A DNA stretch of 64,000 nucleotides, taken from contig CM041777.1 in NCBI GenBank assembly GCA_023374045.1, positions 86,794,300 to 86,858,299 of the forward strand, read 5' to 3'. This document shows, one piece after another, positions 45,055 to 56,060 of this stretch. A model generated the notes under the pieces. The model did not search any database. It was not told where the DNA came from and saw only the letters and a program-made list of their open reading frames with translations. How positions within the stretch are numbered: position 1 is the first letter of the stretch; every line of letters begins with the position of its first letter. Made by a program: the position numbers and the translations under genes. This DNA comes from Limonium bicolor. Taxonomy: Eukaryota; Streptophyta; Magnoliopsida; Caryophyllales; Plumbaginaceae.

Positions 45055-46490
45055 TGAACAGACCATCGACGATGCGGACATGCCGATAACATCGGAGCAG
45101 TCTTGTCCATTTGGCAGTCAAGTCAGTAGCTGACTGGATTGTTTTGTTGACTGGGTTACCTTTTTACTATATTAATTTTAATTGGTTGTAATTTTTAAAA
45201 TAAGACTAAAATAAAAAAAAAATTATACCATTGTTCATATTATAAATTCAATCTCTTCAAAACAAGACCAGACATGAATATGTTTTGACAATTTTAAATT
45301 TTTTTATTATTTACAAAATAATAATAATACATTATAAAACAAAAATGATTTTATCAGTTCCGAATTTTGTTATCTAATTCATCACTTATTAATTAATAAA
45401 TCATAATATCAGTTTTAATGAATCATAATATCAAAATTAATGAATCATATCTTTATTTTAGTGTATCATCACAAACATATAAAAATAAATATTTTTACAC
45501 AATAATACAATACAAAACAAATTGATATGTATGAAAACACACAATTCACTATATAAGGTTTAAAATACACCATACAACAATATAATACACTACAAACAAA
45601 AATAATTTTTATCAGTTCCTGAAGTTTGTTATGTAATTCACCACTTATTAATTAATGAATCATAATATCAATTTTAATGAATCATAATATCAATTTAATG
45701 AATCATAATATCAAAACTAATGAATCATATTATCATTTTAGTCGTATACATGTAGAAATAAAAATTTAAAACAATAATACAACACAAAACAATATGTGAT
45801 ACGTAATAAAAATACATGATTCACCATATTAGGTTTAAAATACAGCACAAAACAACAATAATACAGTACAAAACAATAATATTTTTTATGGGTTCCGAAG
45901 TTTGCTATCTAATTCCTCATTTATTAGTTAATTAATCATAATATCAATTTTAATGAATCATAATATAAAATTTAATGAATCATAACATCATTTTAGTGTA
46001 TCATGAGTAACATATAAAAATAACAATTTTAACAATAATACAACACAAAACAATATTTGGTATGTAAGAAAAATAAATGATTCACCATATAAGATTTAAA
46101 ATACATCATACAACAATAATAATACACAAACAATAATATTTATCGGTTCCGACGTTTGTAATCTAATTCCCCACTTATCAGTTAATATCATAATATTAAT
46201 CTTAATTTTACTGAATTATATTATGATTTTAGTGTATCATCGTAGACATGTAAAAATAATTTTTTTCAAAGATGTCAAAACATATTCATAACTGGTCTTG
46301 TTTCGAAGAGCTTGAATTAGGTTAATAATGATATAATTTTTTTAATTTTAGAATATATATATATATTAAAAGTTACAATAATAAAAAATAATATAATAAA
46401 AATACAGTCCACTAACAAAACAGTCCAATCAGCAGCTGACTAGACCTGCCACATCACATGACTGCACCATAATAGGTGCGGATGGTCCGT
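45055..46490. mobile_element. Long-TIR element (about 1.4 kb) with internal tandem repeats
   Basis: About 240 bp at the left (45060-45300) is inverted at the right (46255-46490). Paired landmarks: AAACAAGACCAGACATGAATA with TAACTGGTCTTGTTTCGAAG, and GGAGCAGTC with GACTGCACC. The centre has about four tandem units of about 265 bp. Long TIRs without coding capacity fit a Mutator-type non-autonomous element, but the exact ends and target duplication are not clear. Confidence 0.65.
45350..46190. repeat. Tandem repeat, about 265 bp x 3-4
   Basis: Units begin TTATCAGTTCCGAA-like at about 45352, 45618, 45887 and 46140 and each contains TTAATGAATCATAATATCA and ACAATAATACA(A/G)(T/C)ACA. Units diverge by about 10-20%. 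It lies wholly between the long TIRs. Confidence 0.75.
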
Positions 46491-46679
46491 GGCATCGAAA
46501 TTGCCAGAAAATGAATTGGTGGTTCGGGGAAGGGATGTTTATAATCCGTTAACTGGTATTTGGTTAATTGGATCCCTGTTAACATTGAAGCCTTTCGCTA
46601 GTTAACATGTGGTCAACAAGTATACCTCAGTATAAGATGAATTTTACCTCTTATGTTCTTTAGATTATTTATTAAAGTA

Positions 46680-47637
46680 TCAAGTAGTAGTTTATAATCA
46701 CAGGTTAAAATATATCTATCATGGTTGATAATTATTTTCATTAAATGGTAAAGTAGGTATTCACGGCTGTCTATAAACAAGTTCATTTAGTAGCTAAAGA
46801 TACATATAATATTTCCGTTATTATTTTTAAATGTATAGACTGCCATGATAGTTGACAAATTTTTCCATCACTGGGTTAATATATATATCCATGATAGTAG
46901 ATAATGTTTCTACCGAAGTTAACATTATATCCACAATTGTATATAAATGTGTCCACCAGTAACTAAGGATGCATCTATGATCATATATGGATGTTTCGAC
47001 ACTAGTTTAAAATTGCATACATGATTATTTATAAATGTTTCCACTAGTAGCATAAAATTAATATATGATAGTTGATAAATGTATCCAACACTAAATTAAA
47101 AAATATCCTTGATAATTGATATACGTTTCCATCAAAATATAAAAATGTATCCATCACAGTCTACAAATGCATCCATCAATAGCTAAAGATGCATGTATGA
47201 TTATTTATAAATGTTTATGCTAGTAGCTTAAATTGTACATATGATAGTTGATAAATGTTTCCGACACTAGGATAAAATGTATCCATGATAATTGATAAAT
47301 GTTTCCAACAAAAGTCATAAAATGTATCCATCGCACTTTACAAACGTATCGATCAGTAGCTAAAGGTACATGATTAATTATAATTGTTTCCTTCAGTAGC
47401 TTTGAATGTAAATATGATGGTTGATAAATATTTCCGACATTAGGTTAAAATTTATCCATGATAATTGATAAATGTTTCCAACAAAAGTCATAAAATGTAT
47501 CCATCGCACTTTACAAACGTATCGATCAATAGCTAAAGGTACATGATTATTTAAAATTGTTTCCTTCAGTAGCTTTAAATGTAAATATGATAGTTGATAA
47601 ATATTTCCAACACTAGGTTAAAATATATCCATGATAA
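46680..47637. repeat. Satellite-like tandem array, part 1
   Basis: Period 173-176 bp. The marker ATCCATGATAATTGATAAAT, or a close variant, recurs at about 47105, 47281, 47454 and 47627, together with CACTTTACAAACGTATCGAT and GATAGTTGATAAATGTTTCC. Units are 75-95% similar. The array resumes after the Copia and LINE insertions. Confidence 0.82.
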
Positions 47638-47642
47638 TTTAT

Positions 47643-47901
47643 TGTCAAATTGAGCAAGACATGGCGCGACAAAGTAGAAAAGAATGAGAAAGAACTTTAG
47701 TATTGAATCTGATAGAAGAGGAGAAGACAACCCGAGAGAAGAGAGGGATGTCTTCTGTATTGTGTATAGTATCGAGAAAGAATGAGAATAGGAATTATAT
47801 ACATCCCCGCACACCCGCACACTATGTCTAACTATATTATCTGTAACAATATACAGTTGTATAATACAGACAATACCATAAAATATATTATATCTCTAAT
47901 A
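47643..47901 (-). repeat. 3' LTR of Copia element
   Basis: 259 bp, nearly identical to 52610-52867. Confidence 0.95.
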
Positions 47902-47914
47902 CCCCCCTCAAGAC
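47902..47914 (-). other. Polypurine tract of Copia element
   Basis: On the minus strand GTCTTGAGGGGGG runs directly into the LTR start TATTAGAG. This proves that the LTR begins TA. Confidence 0.9.
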
Positions 47915-48546
47915 CGACTGTGGTTATGAAGTTGAGTCTTGCTGCCTGCTGAAGACATGCCTAACTTAGGAAGGACTTCTCTGTATGCCTTCCCAGTCAG
48001 TGGCTTCGTTAGAACATCAGCTAGTTGTCTCAAACTTTGAATGTACTGGACTTGTACCAATCCCTTTTGTATCTGATCTTGAACAAAATGGCAGTCCAGC
48101 TCAACATGTTTGGTTCGTTCGTGTGAGACTGGATTCTTCGCAATGTGGATGGCTGCCATGTTGTCGCACTTTAGTGGTATAGGATTGATGTTGTTGACTT
48201 CTAGTTCGGTCAGAAGACGAGTGAGCCAGCTGAGCTGAGTCTTGTGACTCGTGGCTCTGTACTCAGCTTCAGCTGAGGAGAGAGCTACTGAAACCTGTTT
48301 CTTTGTTTTCCAGCTGAGGGGGGAACTGCCCAAGAGAATGAAGTAACCTGAAATAGATTTCCTTGTTATAGGGCATGAGGCCCAATCAGAATCACAAAAT
48401 GCAAGTAAATCAAGATTATTATTCTTGTTAAAACAGAGGCCAAATCCTAGTGTTCCTCTGATGTAGGATAAAACATGATAATCAGCTTTCAAGTGTTCTG
48501 TAGTAGGGTGTTGACAAAATTGACTTAAAAACTGCACATAAAACAC
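47908..48546 (-). pseudogene. Copia RNase H domain
   Basis: Open for 212 codons: QHPTTEHLKADYHVLSYIRG, the RNase H core FCDSDWASCPITRKSISGY, SSAEAEYRATS, CDNMAAIHIAKNPVSHERTK and the terminal QLADVLTKPL. The catalytic D (CDSDW), E (AEAEYR) and D (CDN) are all present. It is joined to the reverse transcriptase through a one-base deletion at about 48540, so the original polyprotein was continuous. The stop is next to the polypurine tract, as normal. Confidence 0.92.
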
Positions 48547-49500
48547 AAATCAGGTCGAGTATTAGTGAGAAAAATTAACTTCCCTATCAAGCTTCTGTAG
48601 ACTGTTGGATCTTCTAGATATTCTCCTGCATCCTGGTCCAATTTCTGATTGAGCTGAAGTGGTGAGACTGTAGGTCTACAATCTTCCATGTTGTATTCTG
48701 AAAGAATCTGTCTAGCGTACTTATACTGAGTCATGTAAAGATTGTCAGCAGATTCAGTAAATTCCATGCCAAGAAAATAAGAAAGTCTTCCCAGGTCTTT
48801 GATTTTGAATTTTTGATGGAGCTTGAGTTTCAGATTTTCTATTTCAGTATTACAGTTTCCTGTTAATACAATGTCATCTACATATACACCGATGAAGGTG
48901 TACTGTCTGTTTATTTTCTTTGTGAAGAGAGAGTAATCATTTTTTGATTGTTGGTATCCTAGGTCTTTGAGAAAAGTACTGAGTTTGTCATACCACTGCC
49001 TTGAGGCCTGTTTGAGGCCGTACAAAGACTTGTGCAATTTGCAGACTTTGTTTTCACCAGAAACAGATAAACCTTGAGGAATTTTCATGTAAACGTCTTC
49101 CTTCAAATCTCCATGAAGGAAGGCGTTATTTACATCTAATTGATCTATGGTCCATCCTCTTTTTATGGCATTTATAATCAATGCTCTGACTGTTGTAAGC
49201 TTCACAACAGGAGAAAAGGTTTCCTCATAATTGAAACCATATCTCTGTGTGAAGCCTCTAACAACCAGTCGAGCTTTGAATCTTTCCAAAGTGCCATCAG
49301 CTTTCATTTTAGTTTTGTAAACCTATTTACATGTAATGGGCTTCTTTCCATGGGGAGATTGACAATGGACCAAGTTTTGTTATTTTTCAAGGCTTGGAAT
49401 TCTAGATTCATCGCTTCTGTCCACCTAGGATCTCTACTGGCTTCTTCAAAACTGGTGGGTTCTTTAATAGACTGGGCTCCATCTAGGATTTTTCTACTGC
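48525..49500 (-). pseudogene. Copia reverse transcriptase domain
   Basis: From 49307 the frame is open: KARLVVRGFTQRYGFNYEET, DQLDVNNAFLHGDLKEDVYM, SLYGLKQASRQWYDKL and the catalytic GVYVDDIVLTGN, then LSYFLGMEF and NTRPDLCF. Upstream to about 49500, the usual start (PTSFEEASRDPRWTEAMN, TWSIVNLP) is still readable, but a one-base deletion near 49350 and a TAG replacing the Trp codon of KWVYKTK break it. A GA microsatellite at 49500-49517 lies just before. The polymerase active site itself is intact. Confidence 0.92.
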
Positions 49501-49759
49501 AGAGAGAGAGAGAGAGAAGGAGGGGATGATGTTTTTGGGCATAATATTGGTCAGGCTGTTGACAAGAAGGGAGTTTTGAGATAGAAGATGTGAGGATCTG
49601 TCATGGAGCCTTTGAGTGAGAATTTCTGAAAAATGTCTTCATTTTGATTTCTGGTAGTGCAGATGCAGTCTTGGAGTTTTAAAGGTGGTTTATGAACTCT
49701 GCTGGATCTCCTAAGTTGGGTGTTTTCTTCTATCCTAGGAGTATGTGTGTTTATGTGTT

Positions 49760-51286
49760 TTACTCAGCAGTTTGATGAAAATCATGATTTTCTTCTAGAG
49801 GGGAGATATTTTCTTGCTGATACTCAGCATGAATGGAGGGGTTGTTGTCTTTTTCACTGCTTGTAGTAGGAGATGAGTCTATCAGTCTGGATTGGCTTTG
49901 GTTTTTCTCTGATGTTTGGTGTTCTAAAATGGGTTCATAGAATATGTCTGAGTTGTCAGGGAGAGAGTCAGTGGTATCATCTATTTTTTCTTGAAGATTT
50001 CTATCATGCCAAACCTCTTGCCACTCTTTGTCTTGCAGAGGGAATATGTGTTCAAAGAATATGACATCTCTACTGGTTTTGATTTCATTTGTTTCTATGT
50101 TCAGGACAAAATAGCCCTTGGTGTTCTTACTGTTTCCTAGATAAGCACAAGCTGAGGATCTAGGATCTAGTTTCCCTCTACTAGGAAAGATATTCGTAAC
50201 AAAACAGAGACATCCAAAGGTTCTAATGGAATTATAGTCAAGAACTGAGTTATAGAGTTTTTCAAAGGGAGTGTGATGTCCTATAGATTTTGAAGGGATT
50301 TTGTTTATAATGAAGGCCGTGTGATTTAAAGCAAAACCCCAAAATTCTGGTTTGAGCCCAGATTGGAACATAAGGGCTCTAGTGATGTCCATCAGATGTC
50401 CCTGTTTCCTCTCAACCACCCCATTTTGTTGGGGTGTGTGAGGGCAGGTTTTCTGATGGACAATTCCATTTTTCCTAAAATAATCCACCCCTTCAAAGGA
50501 ACTGCCAAGTTCTCTAGCGTTATCAGATCTTAGGACTTTTACCCTCTGTTCAAATTGAGTTTCAACTAATTGTATGAAATCTTTTATCAGATCTAAAGCT
50601 TCTGACTTATTTTTAATGAGTTTGACCCAAGTTCTCCTTGTAAAGTCATCCACTATTGTTAGAAAATATTGATCCCCATTCAAGGTTTGTTTTCTCATGG
50701 GGCCACACACATCAACATGAAGTAATTGAAAGGATGTACTGCTTTTTATTTCAGAATTCCCAAAACTAAGCCTTTTGGCTTTAGATTTGAAACATACAGT
50801 ACATGGTAAAACTTGTGTTTTTCTAAGAAGAGAATTCTCACAAATGTTCATCTTAAGGAGTTTTCTAGGAGGTATGTGCCCTAACCTAATATGCCACAGA
50901 AACAGATCTTTATCAGAAATATCTACTCTATCCTTAGAAAAAGAAACAACAGAGGGAAAAACTTCTGATTCAAACAAGAATTTATGCAATCCTATTGTAT
51001 CTAAGAAGTAAACACCATATTGTTGATATCCAATCACGCCTTTCTTTTTGGTTTTAGAATCCTGCAGAAAACAATATTTATCTGAGAAGATAATAACCAT
51101 ATCTAGCTGCTTTGCAAATTTCTCCACATATATTAAATTGAACATAAAACTGGGCACATATAGCACTCTATCCAGTTTAAAATTCTTGCACAGCTTGACA
51201 CTACCATTGTTATGAACAGGACACATATTACCATCAGGAAGCGTTAGATTTTTGTTCACATTAATGTGTTCTAAGTTTTCAAACAT
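49760..51286 (-). CDS. Copia integrase (with protease tail and GAG-pre-integrase)
   Basis: 508 codons open. The N-terminus is the protease tail (KNFKLDRVLYVPSFMFNLI). GAG-pre-integrase with the HHCC zinc site follows: H-LGH in FLWHIRLGHIPPRKLLKM and C-C in CTVCFKSKAKR. The DDE catalytic core has D in LLHVDVCGPM, D in LRSDNARELG and E in QQNGVVERK. Then come FWGFALNHTAFIINKIPSK and a chromatin-linker-like acidic tail. Length and order are normal for Copia. The ATG at 51286 is internal; the true polyprotein began at gag, and a one-base insertion after DSGAS (about 51305) separates the frames. Confidence 0.92.
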   Translation of the reverse strand: MFENLEHINVNKNLTLPDGNMCPVHNNGSVKLCKNFKLDRVLYVPSFMFNLIYVEKFAKQLDMVIIFSDKYCFLQDSKTKKKGVIGYQQYGVYFLDTIGLHKFLFESEVFPSVVSFSKDRVDISDKDLFLWHIRLGHIPPRKLLKMNICENSLLRKTQVLPCTVCFKSKAKRLSFGNSEIKSSTSFQLLHVDVCGPMRKQTLNGDQYFLTIVDDFTRRTWVKLIKNKSEALDLIKDFIQLVETQFEQRVKVLRSDNARELGSSFEGVDYFRKNGIVHQKTCPHTPQQNGVVERKQGHLMDITRALMFQSGLKPEFWGFALNHTAFIINKIPSKSIGHHTPFEKLYNSVLDYNSIRTFGCLCFVTNIFPSRGKLDPRSSACAYLGNSKNTKGYFVLNIETNEIKTSRDVIFFEHIFPLQDKEWQEVWHDRNLQEKIDDTTDSLPDNSDIFYEPILEHQTSEKNQSQSRLIDSSPTTSSEKDNNPSIHAEYQQENISPLEENHDFHQTAE

Positions 51287-52035
51287 GCTTTTGTTGCCAG
51301 AAACATGATCAAGAAGCTCCAGAGTCCATAATCCAAAAAGAATTCATTTTTATCAGTCAGAACATTATTCAGTATTACCCTACTATGATATTGAGATTCA
51401 AGAAATGTACCGGAAAAACTTCCAAAATTGTTCACTGATCTTTCGTTGTTGGTGGGAGTCTTCTGTTGTAGATATCTCATCAGGTTCTCTACTTGCTCAG
51501 ATGTGAAACCGGCGACTGGGGAAGAATTATCTCGAATTGGGCTTTTCTTTCTGTTGTCTTGTTCAAGAATAGAACCTGCTACTCGCTGTTGAGACCGATT
51601 CTGGTTTCCATTTTCAGGGAAGCCCACGATCCACCAGCACTCTGAACGAGTGTGGCCGAGTTTTGCACAATTTGTGCATTTTTGTGACGCTTTCTTTCCG
51701 GAAGAACTGGCTCCATCCGAGTTCTTCAGGTTGTATTTCTTCCCAGTTGTCTTCTTGATGTTTCCAATGTTGGGTTTCTGTGCGAGCGTAAGAGAGTTGT
51801 CAGTGGTGTGCTCTTCTATATCCCCCATATTTATTCCGGTCTCGTCTTGTGTCAAGATACTGTAGGCTTGTTCGAGATCGGGCAACGGGTTCATGAGAAG
51901 TATAGACCGTTTAGGTTGCTTGAACTCTTCATTGAGACCATCTAAAAACTTCATCAGTTTATCCTGCTCCTCGTGAGCTTTAAGTTCTCTTCCCGCTCCG
52001 CAAGAACATTTTAGGGTTTTCCTGCTTGCACCCAA
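51287..52035 (-). pseudogene. Copia gag C-terminus, zinc knuckle and protease start
   Basis: Open from 52035: EEQDKLMKFLDGLNEEF and PLPDLEQAYSILTQDE, characteristic of Copia gag, then the knuckle CTNCAKLGHTRSECW (CX2CX4HX4C), then a spacer. The protease active site WIMDSGAS at about 51305-51330 lies in the shifted frame. It is in frame with the gag segment upstream except for a TAG at 52042-52044 that replaces a Trp codon. Confidence 0.9.
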
Positions 52036-52041
52036 TCGGTC

Positions 52042-52568
52042 CTAAAGACGCTTTAGATTTGTGTAGTAGGTGGTAATCGAGTCTCCCTGTTGCCGAATCT
52101 GGCCAATTTGCTTTTGAATGGCATAAATCTCTGGTCCATTCACTAATTCGTAGCGCTTGCACAAGTCTACCCACATCTGGTGCGCCGTATCGCAATACAC
52201 AATGCTTTCGCTTATCTGCTTGTCCAAGGAATTTAAAATCCAGGACATCACCATGGTGTTGCTGCGCTCCCACATAGGGTACCTTTCAGCTTTCTGTCAT
52301 TTGTCTCAGTTTGTCCATTGACGAAGCCGTTTTTCTTGGCTCTTAGGGCAATGGTGGCCGCCTTCTTCCACTGGTCAAAACCGGGATTGCCTTTGAATTT
52401 TATCCCACAATTGTGGCTTGTCTGGTCCGATGGGTGAAGGTAAAGAGGATCGTTAAGATCTTGAAGTGTCGGAAGCGATTTTTCTTGAACTTCCGCTTCC
52501 GTTCTGATTTTTCTCCCATCGTCATCGTTCTCAATTCCATGGTTGTTCAACGTCAACTCGTCTGCCAT
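52042..52568 (-). pseudogene. Copia gag N-terminus
   Basis: Starts MADELTLNNHGIENDDDG at 52568, about 40 bp after the PBS. LNDPLYLHPSD and GFDQWKKAATIALRAKKN are the usual gag start. A frameshift near 52265 leads into MWERSNTMVMSWILNSLDK and YCDTAHQMWVDLCKRYELVN. Gag forms the particle shell that packages the RNA. The lesions make this copy dependent on other copies. Confidence 0.9.
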
Positions 52569-52597
52569 GTCTGCGGAAAAAGCTCTTCAACTTGCTA

Positions 52598-52609
52598 GCT
52601 CTGATACCA
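52598..52609 (-). other. Primer-binding site
   Basis: On the minus strand TGGTATCAGAGC abuts the 5' LTR end TTTGACA with no gap. Initiator tRNA-Met type. Confidence 0.93.
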
Positions 52610-52867
52610 TGTCAAATTGAGCAAGACATGGCGCGACAAAGTAGAAAAGAATGAGAAAGAACTTTAGTATTGAATCTAATAGAAGAGGAGAAGACAACCC
52701 GAGAGAAGAGAGGGATGTCTTCTGTATTGTGTACAGTATCGAGAAAGAAGGAGAATAGGAATTATATACATCCCCGCACACCCCACACTATGTCTAACTA
52801 TATTATCTGTAACAATATACAGTTGTATAATACAGACAATACCATAAGATATATTATATCTCTAATA
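52610..52867 (-). repeat. 5' LTR of Copia element
   Basis: 258 bp. Differs from the 3' LTR by about four substitutions and one short indel (CACACCCGCAC versus CACACCCCAC). Confidence 0.95.
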
Positions 52868-52872
52868 TTTAT

Positions 52873-52938
52873 AAATGTTTTCATCAAAAGTTAAAAATGT
52901 ATCCATCACAGTCTACAAATATGCATCCATCAATAGCT
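52873..52938. repeat. Satellite-like tandem array, part 2
   Basis: Contains ATGTATCCATCACAGTCTAC and CATCAATAGCTAAAGATACA, the same unit as part 1. It lies between the Copia and LINE insertions. Confidence 0.8.
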
Positions 52939-52969
52939 AAAGATACACAATACCAAAGCAAGGAGTGGG

Positions 52970-53772
52970 TATTTGGCTCTTAAGATTGATCTTGCGAAAG
53001 CGTATGATCGATTATCCTGGAGATTCATTGAAAACACCCTCACCTGTTTAGGTTTACCTCACAGCCTGATTAGGTTGATTATGTTCTGTGTTTCTTCAGT
53101 TACGTTTCAGGTTAGCTGGAACGATGGTCTTACCGGTGAATTTAAGGCAGGGAGGGGTGTGAGACAAGGGATCCTTTATCCCCCCCTTCCTTTTCTTCCT
53201 GTGCCTAGAAAGGCTCTCTCAGTTGATTCATCGGGCGGTGGGTGGTAGGAATTGGAAACCATTGGTTATGGGCTGGTCTAGGGTTCCCCTTTCCCACATT
53301 TTCTTTCCGGATGACTTGGTCTTATTTGGGGGAGCTACTGTCAGGCAAGTGAATATCATGAGGGATGTTTTAGCTGATTTTGTGAGGCTTCTGGTCAAAT
53401 TATAAGTTTTGAGAAATCAATCCTGTTGTTGTCAAGGACGCAAGTAGTGAGAGGGCCGAGGTTCTTAGTACGGAGGCGGGTATCCCTATTTCTAGGGATT
53501 TTGGGCGTTATTTGGGGGTTTTTCTCCAGCAAGGTCGAGATGATAAGCGAAATCAAGAATCCTTACTTGCTAAGATTAGGAGCAAACTTGCGGGTTGGAA
53601 AAGAAAATCCTTATCCCTCGCTGGTCGAATCTGTTTAGCAAAAAGTTCTATAGCTTCCATTCCCATTCATAACATGCAATGTCAGATTCTCCCTAGTGGT
53701 GTTTGTGATCAAATTGACAAGATGTGTGGCAATTTCATATGGGGACAGGAGGCAAATGCCCATAAATTCTAG
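52970..53772 (+). pseudogene. LINE reverse transcriptase (partial)
   Basis: Begins mid-domain at LALKIDLAKAYDRLSWRFIE, then NDGLTGEFKAGRGVRQG. A frameshift near 53175 follows, then WKPLVMGWSRVPLSHIFF with active site FPDD where FADD/YADD is expected, and a thumb region (RIRSKLAGWKRKSLSLAGRI) after more frame changes. The substituted active site, truncation and frameshifts mean no activity. Confidence 0.88.
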
Positions 53773-54015
53773 CTGATATCCTAGGATCAAATTTGCAAAC
53801 CCAAGGATTGTGGTGGTCTCGGCTTTAGAAAGTCTCGTACGACGAATTTGGCTTGCTTTGGGAAATTAGTTTGGAACCTCATGGCTAACCAGAATGGTAG
53901 TTGCACTCGTCTGCTACGAAGTAAGTATCCTAATCCTGAAGTAGGGCGCTGCTCTGTCACTTGGAAAAACATAAAGAAGTGTAGTTCTTTGATTCAGAAC
54001 GGGTTTTGATGGGTT

Positions 54016-55359
54016 GTGAATAATGGAAAAACTGTTAAGTTCTGGCGAGATAAATGGCTGTTCGATTCTTCTTTATTATCTCTGGCTATCAGGAGCTTTC
54101 CTGAGTCGATTATTGAGGAGGTAGTAGCTGATTATTGGGATGATAATCTGGGGTGGAAGTGGGACAGATTTATGGAATACCTTCCTGCGAACCTGAAACT
54201 TAGTTCCATGAGTCATTTCGTTTTTAGCAATAATGGGGATGATTATTTAGCTTGGAATTTTCACAAATCTGGTAACTATACTGTTGCTTCTGCTTACCGT
54301 GTTCTGAGTTTGCGGGATGGAAATGCTAGTCAGTGCTGCAATGAGTCCAATCTATTCCAGAAAGTATGGAAGCTTCCTGTCCAAGAAAGGATAAGAGTTT
54401 TCCTGTGGCAGGCTGCCTTGGGAAAGTTAATGACAAATTCTAAACGTTTTTCTCTTGGTTTTACGCAGGATAGGTCTTGTCATTTTTGTGGTTTGGAAGA
54501 GGACATTGTTCATGTGCTTAGGGATTGCCCAATAGCAAGGAAAATTTGGAACTGTTTTGTCCCTACTAGAAATAAGAGGGAATTTTATGATCTGCCTTTA
54601 TTATTGTGGATAAAGGACAACATCCTAAAGCCTGGTCCTAGGCTAATTAAATACAACTGGTGTGCAGTGTTTGCAATCTATTGTCATATGTTATGGGGAT
54701 GGCGTAATAAAAAGATTTTCGGTGATGAGCATAGAATGTTTTTACCACTGCACTTTGTCATTTTAGCGTGCAGGTTCAATCATAAAGCATGGAGAGGAGG
54801 GAACGTCCAACTGCCACTGCCGACTATTGCCAGCACTGTGAATGGTTCTGGTGATACCGATTGCTGCTGGAAACCCCCAGGTCATGGATTCCTTAAATTT
54901 GATGTAGATGCTGCTGTTAATCCTATCTCTAAGCTGACTACTATTGGTGGTACTTGCAGAAACTATGAAGGTGAATGGATTATCGGCTTTGGAGGAGTGA
55001 TCGGGACGGCAGATATATTACATGCGGAGATCTTAGCCTTGGGCAATCAAGCTTGCCTGGAAGAATTTGATGAACAAGATCACTTTTAGCACTGATTCAT
55101 AGAGTTGGTCAACCTCATCCAGGACTGCCCTACACACCACCATTTCAGACCTTTACTTATGGAGTGTAAGCTCCTGTTGGGCCGAAATTGGGAGACCTCT
55201 CTTGTCTTCTCTCGGAGAGCCAGCAACAAAGTAGCAGACTCTATAGCGAAATATAGCTTAGCAAATCATCTTGATTTTTGTATTTTTTGTGAGGTTCCAT
55301 CCTGGGTACAGGACCAGTGTTTGGATGATGTAAGAACAGTTGTGAATATCAATGAATAA
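54016..55359 (+). pseudogene. LINE zf-RVT and RNase H C-terminal region
   Basis: Open 54016-55089 (357 codons): VKFWRDKWLFDSSLL, then the zinc-finger-like region WKLPVQERIRVFLWQAALGK with CHFCGLEEDIVHVLRDC. Then comes an RNase H domain (FLKFDVDAAVNPISKL, EWIIGFGGVIGTADILHAEI). After a stop at 55087 the frame resumes with RRASNKVADSIAKYSL up to 55359. The domain order zf-RVT then RNase H is typical of plant L1 LINEs. The copy is broken only once in this part, so it is fairly young. Confidence 0.88.
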
Positions 55360-55390
55360 GGCTCTGCCTCCCATTTTTGCGACAAAAAAA

Positions 55391-56060
55391 AGATACATAT
55401 ATGATTATTTATAAATGTTCATGCCAGTAGCATAAAATGTACATATGATAGTTGATAAATGTTTCCAACACTAGGTTAAAATATATCCATGATAATTGAT
55501 AAATGTTTTCAACAAAATTTAAAAATGTAACGTCACACTTTATAAATGTGTCCATCAGTAGCTAAAGGTACATGATTGTTTATCAATGTTTCCGCCAATA
55601 GCTTTAAATGTATGTACTTATGATAGTTGATAAATGTTTTCAACACTAGGTTAAAATATATCCATGATAATTGATAAATGTTTTCATTAAAAGTTAAAAA
55701 TGTATCCATTACAATTTACAAACGTATCCATCAGTAGTTAAATATGCATCAATGACACTGTATTGATTTTTTCATCTGTACTTTTAAAATGTATACATGA
55801 TGATATGTGGATGTTAAAATATATAATGATAGTTGATAAATTCATATTAAAGTATATCCAAGATGGTTTATACATATTTATATTGTATCCATGATAGTTT
55901 ATTAAAATGTCCATCAATATCCACCTCATTTTTTTATATATCAGTTTAAAAGGTAAAAATGACAGTACAGCATTTTCTATAGACGATTAAAATGTACATT
56001 GCATATTTGATGAAGATTTTCACCAATGGTTAAAAATATCTCCATGAGTGTATATGGATG
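55391..56060. repeat. Satellite-like tandem array, part 3
   Basis: Continues the about 175-bp unit, for example TATCCATGATAATTGATAAA at about 55483 and again at about 55659. It decays towards 56060. Confidence 0.8.

Larger units (their letters stand above)
47643..52867 (-). mobile_element. Complete Copia LTR retrotransposon, recently inserted
   Basis: Minus orientation. LTRs 52610-52867 (5') and 47643-47901 (3'), 5-bp TSD TTTAT at 47638-47642 and 52868-52872. The LTRs differ at about five positions in 258 bp (about 2%), so insertion was recent. In sense the LTR starts TATTAGAG and ends TTTGACA, a TA...CA type rather than TG...CA. PBS and polypurine tract are intact, and gag, protease, integrase, reverse transcriptase and RNase H follow in Copia order with a handful of lesions. 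It split the satellite-like array. Confidence 0.95.
52948..55390 (+). mobile_element. 5'-truncated L1-type LINE with poly(A) and TSD
   Basis: Inserted in the tandem array. A candidate 9-bp duplication AAAGATACA occurs at 52939-52947 and at 55389-55397, directly after a short A-run (55384-55390) following GGCTCTGCCTCCCATTTTTG. The 5' end is truncated within the reverse transcriptase, as is typical of LINE copies. Confidence 0.88.

Noticed and set aside
49140..49529. 129-codon plus-strand frame
   Set aside because: It is the antisense shadow of Copia reverse transcriptase.
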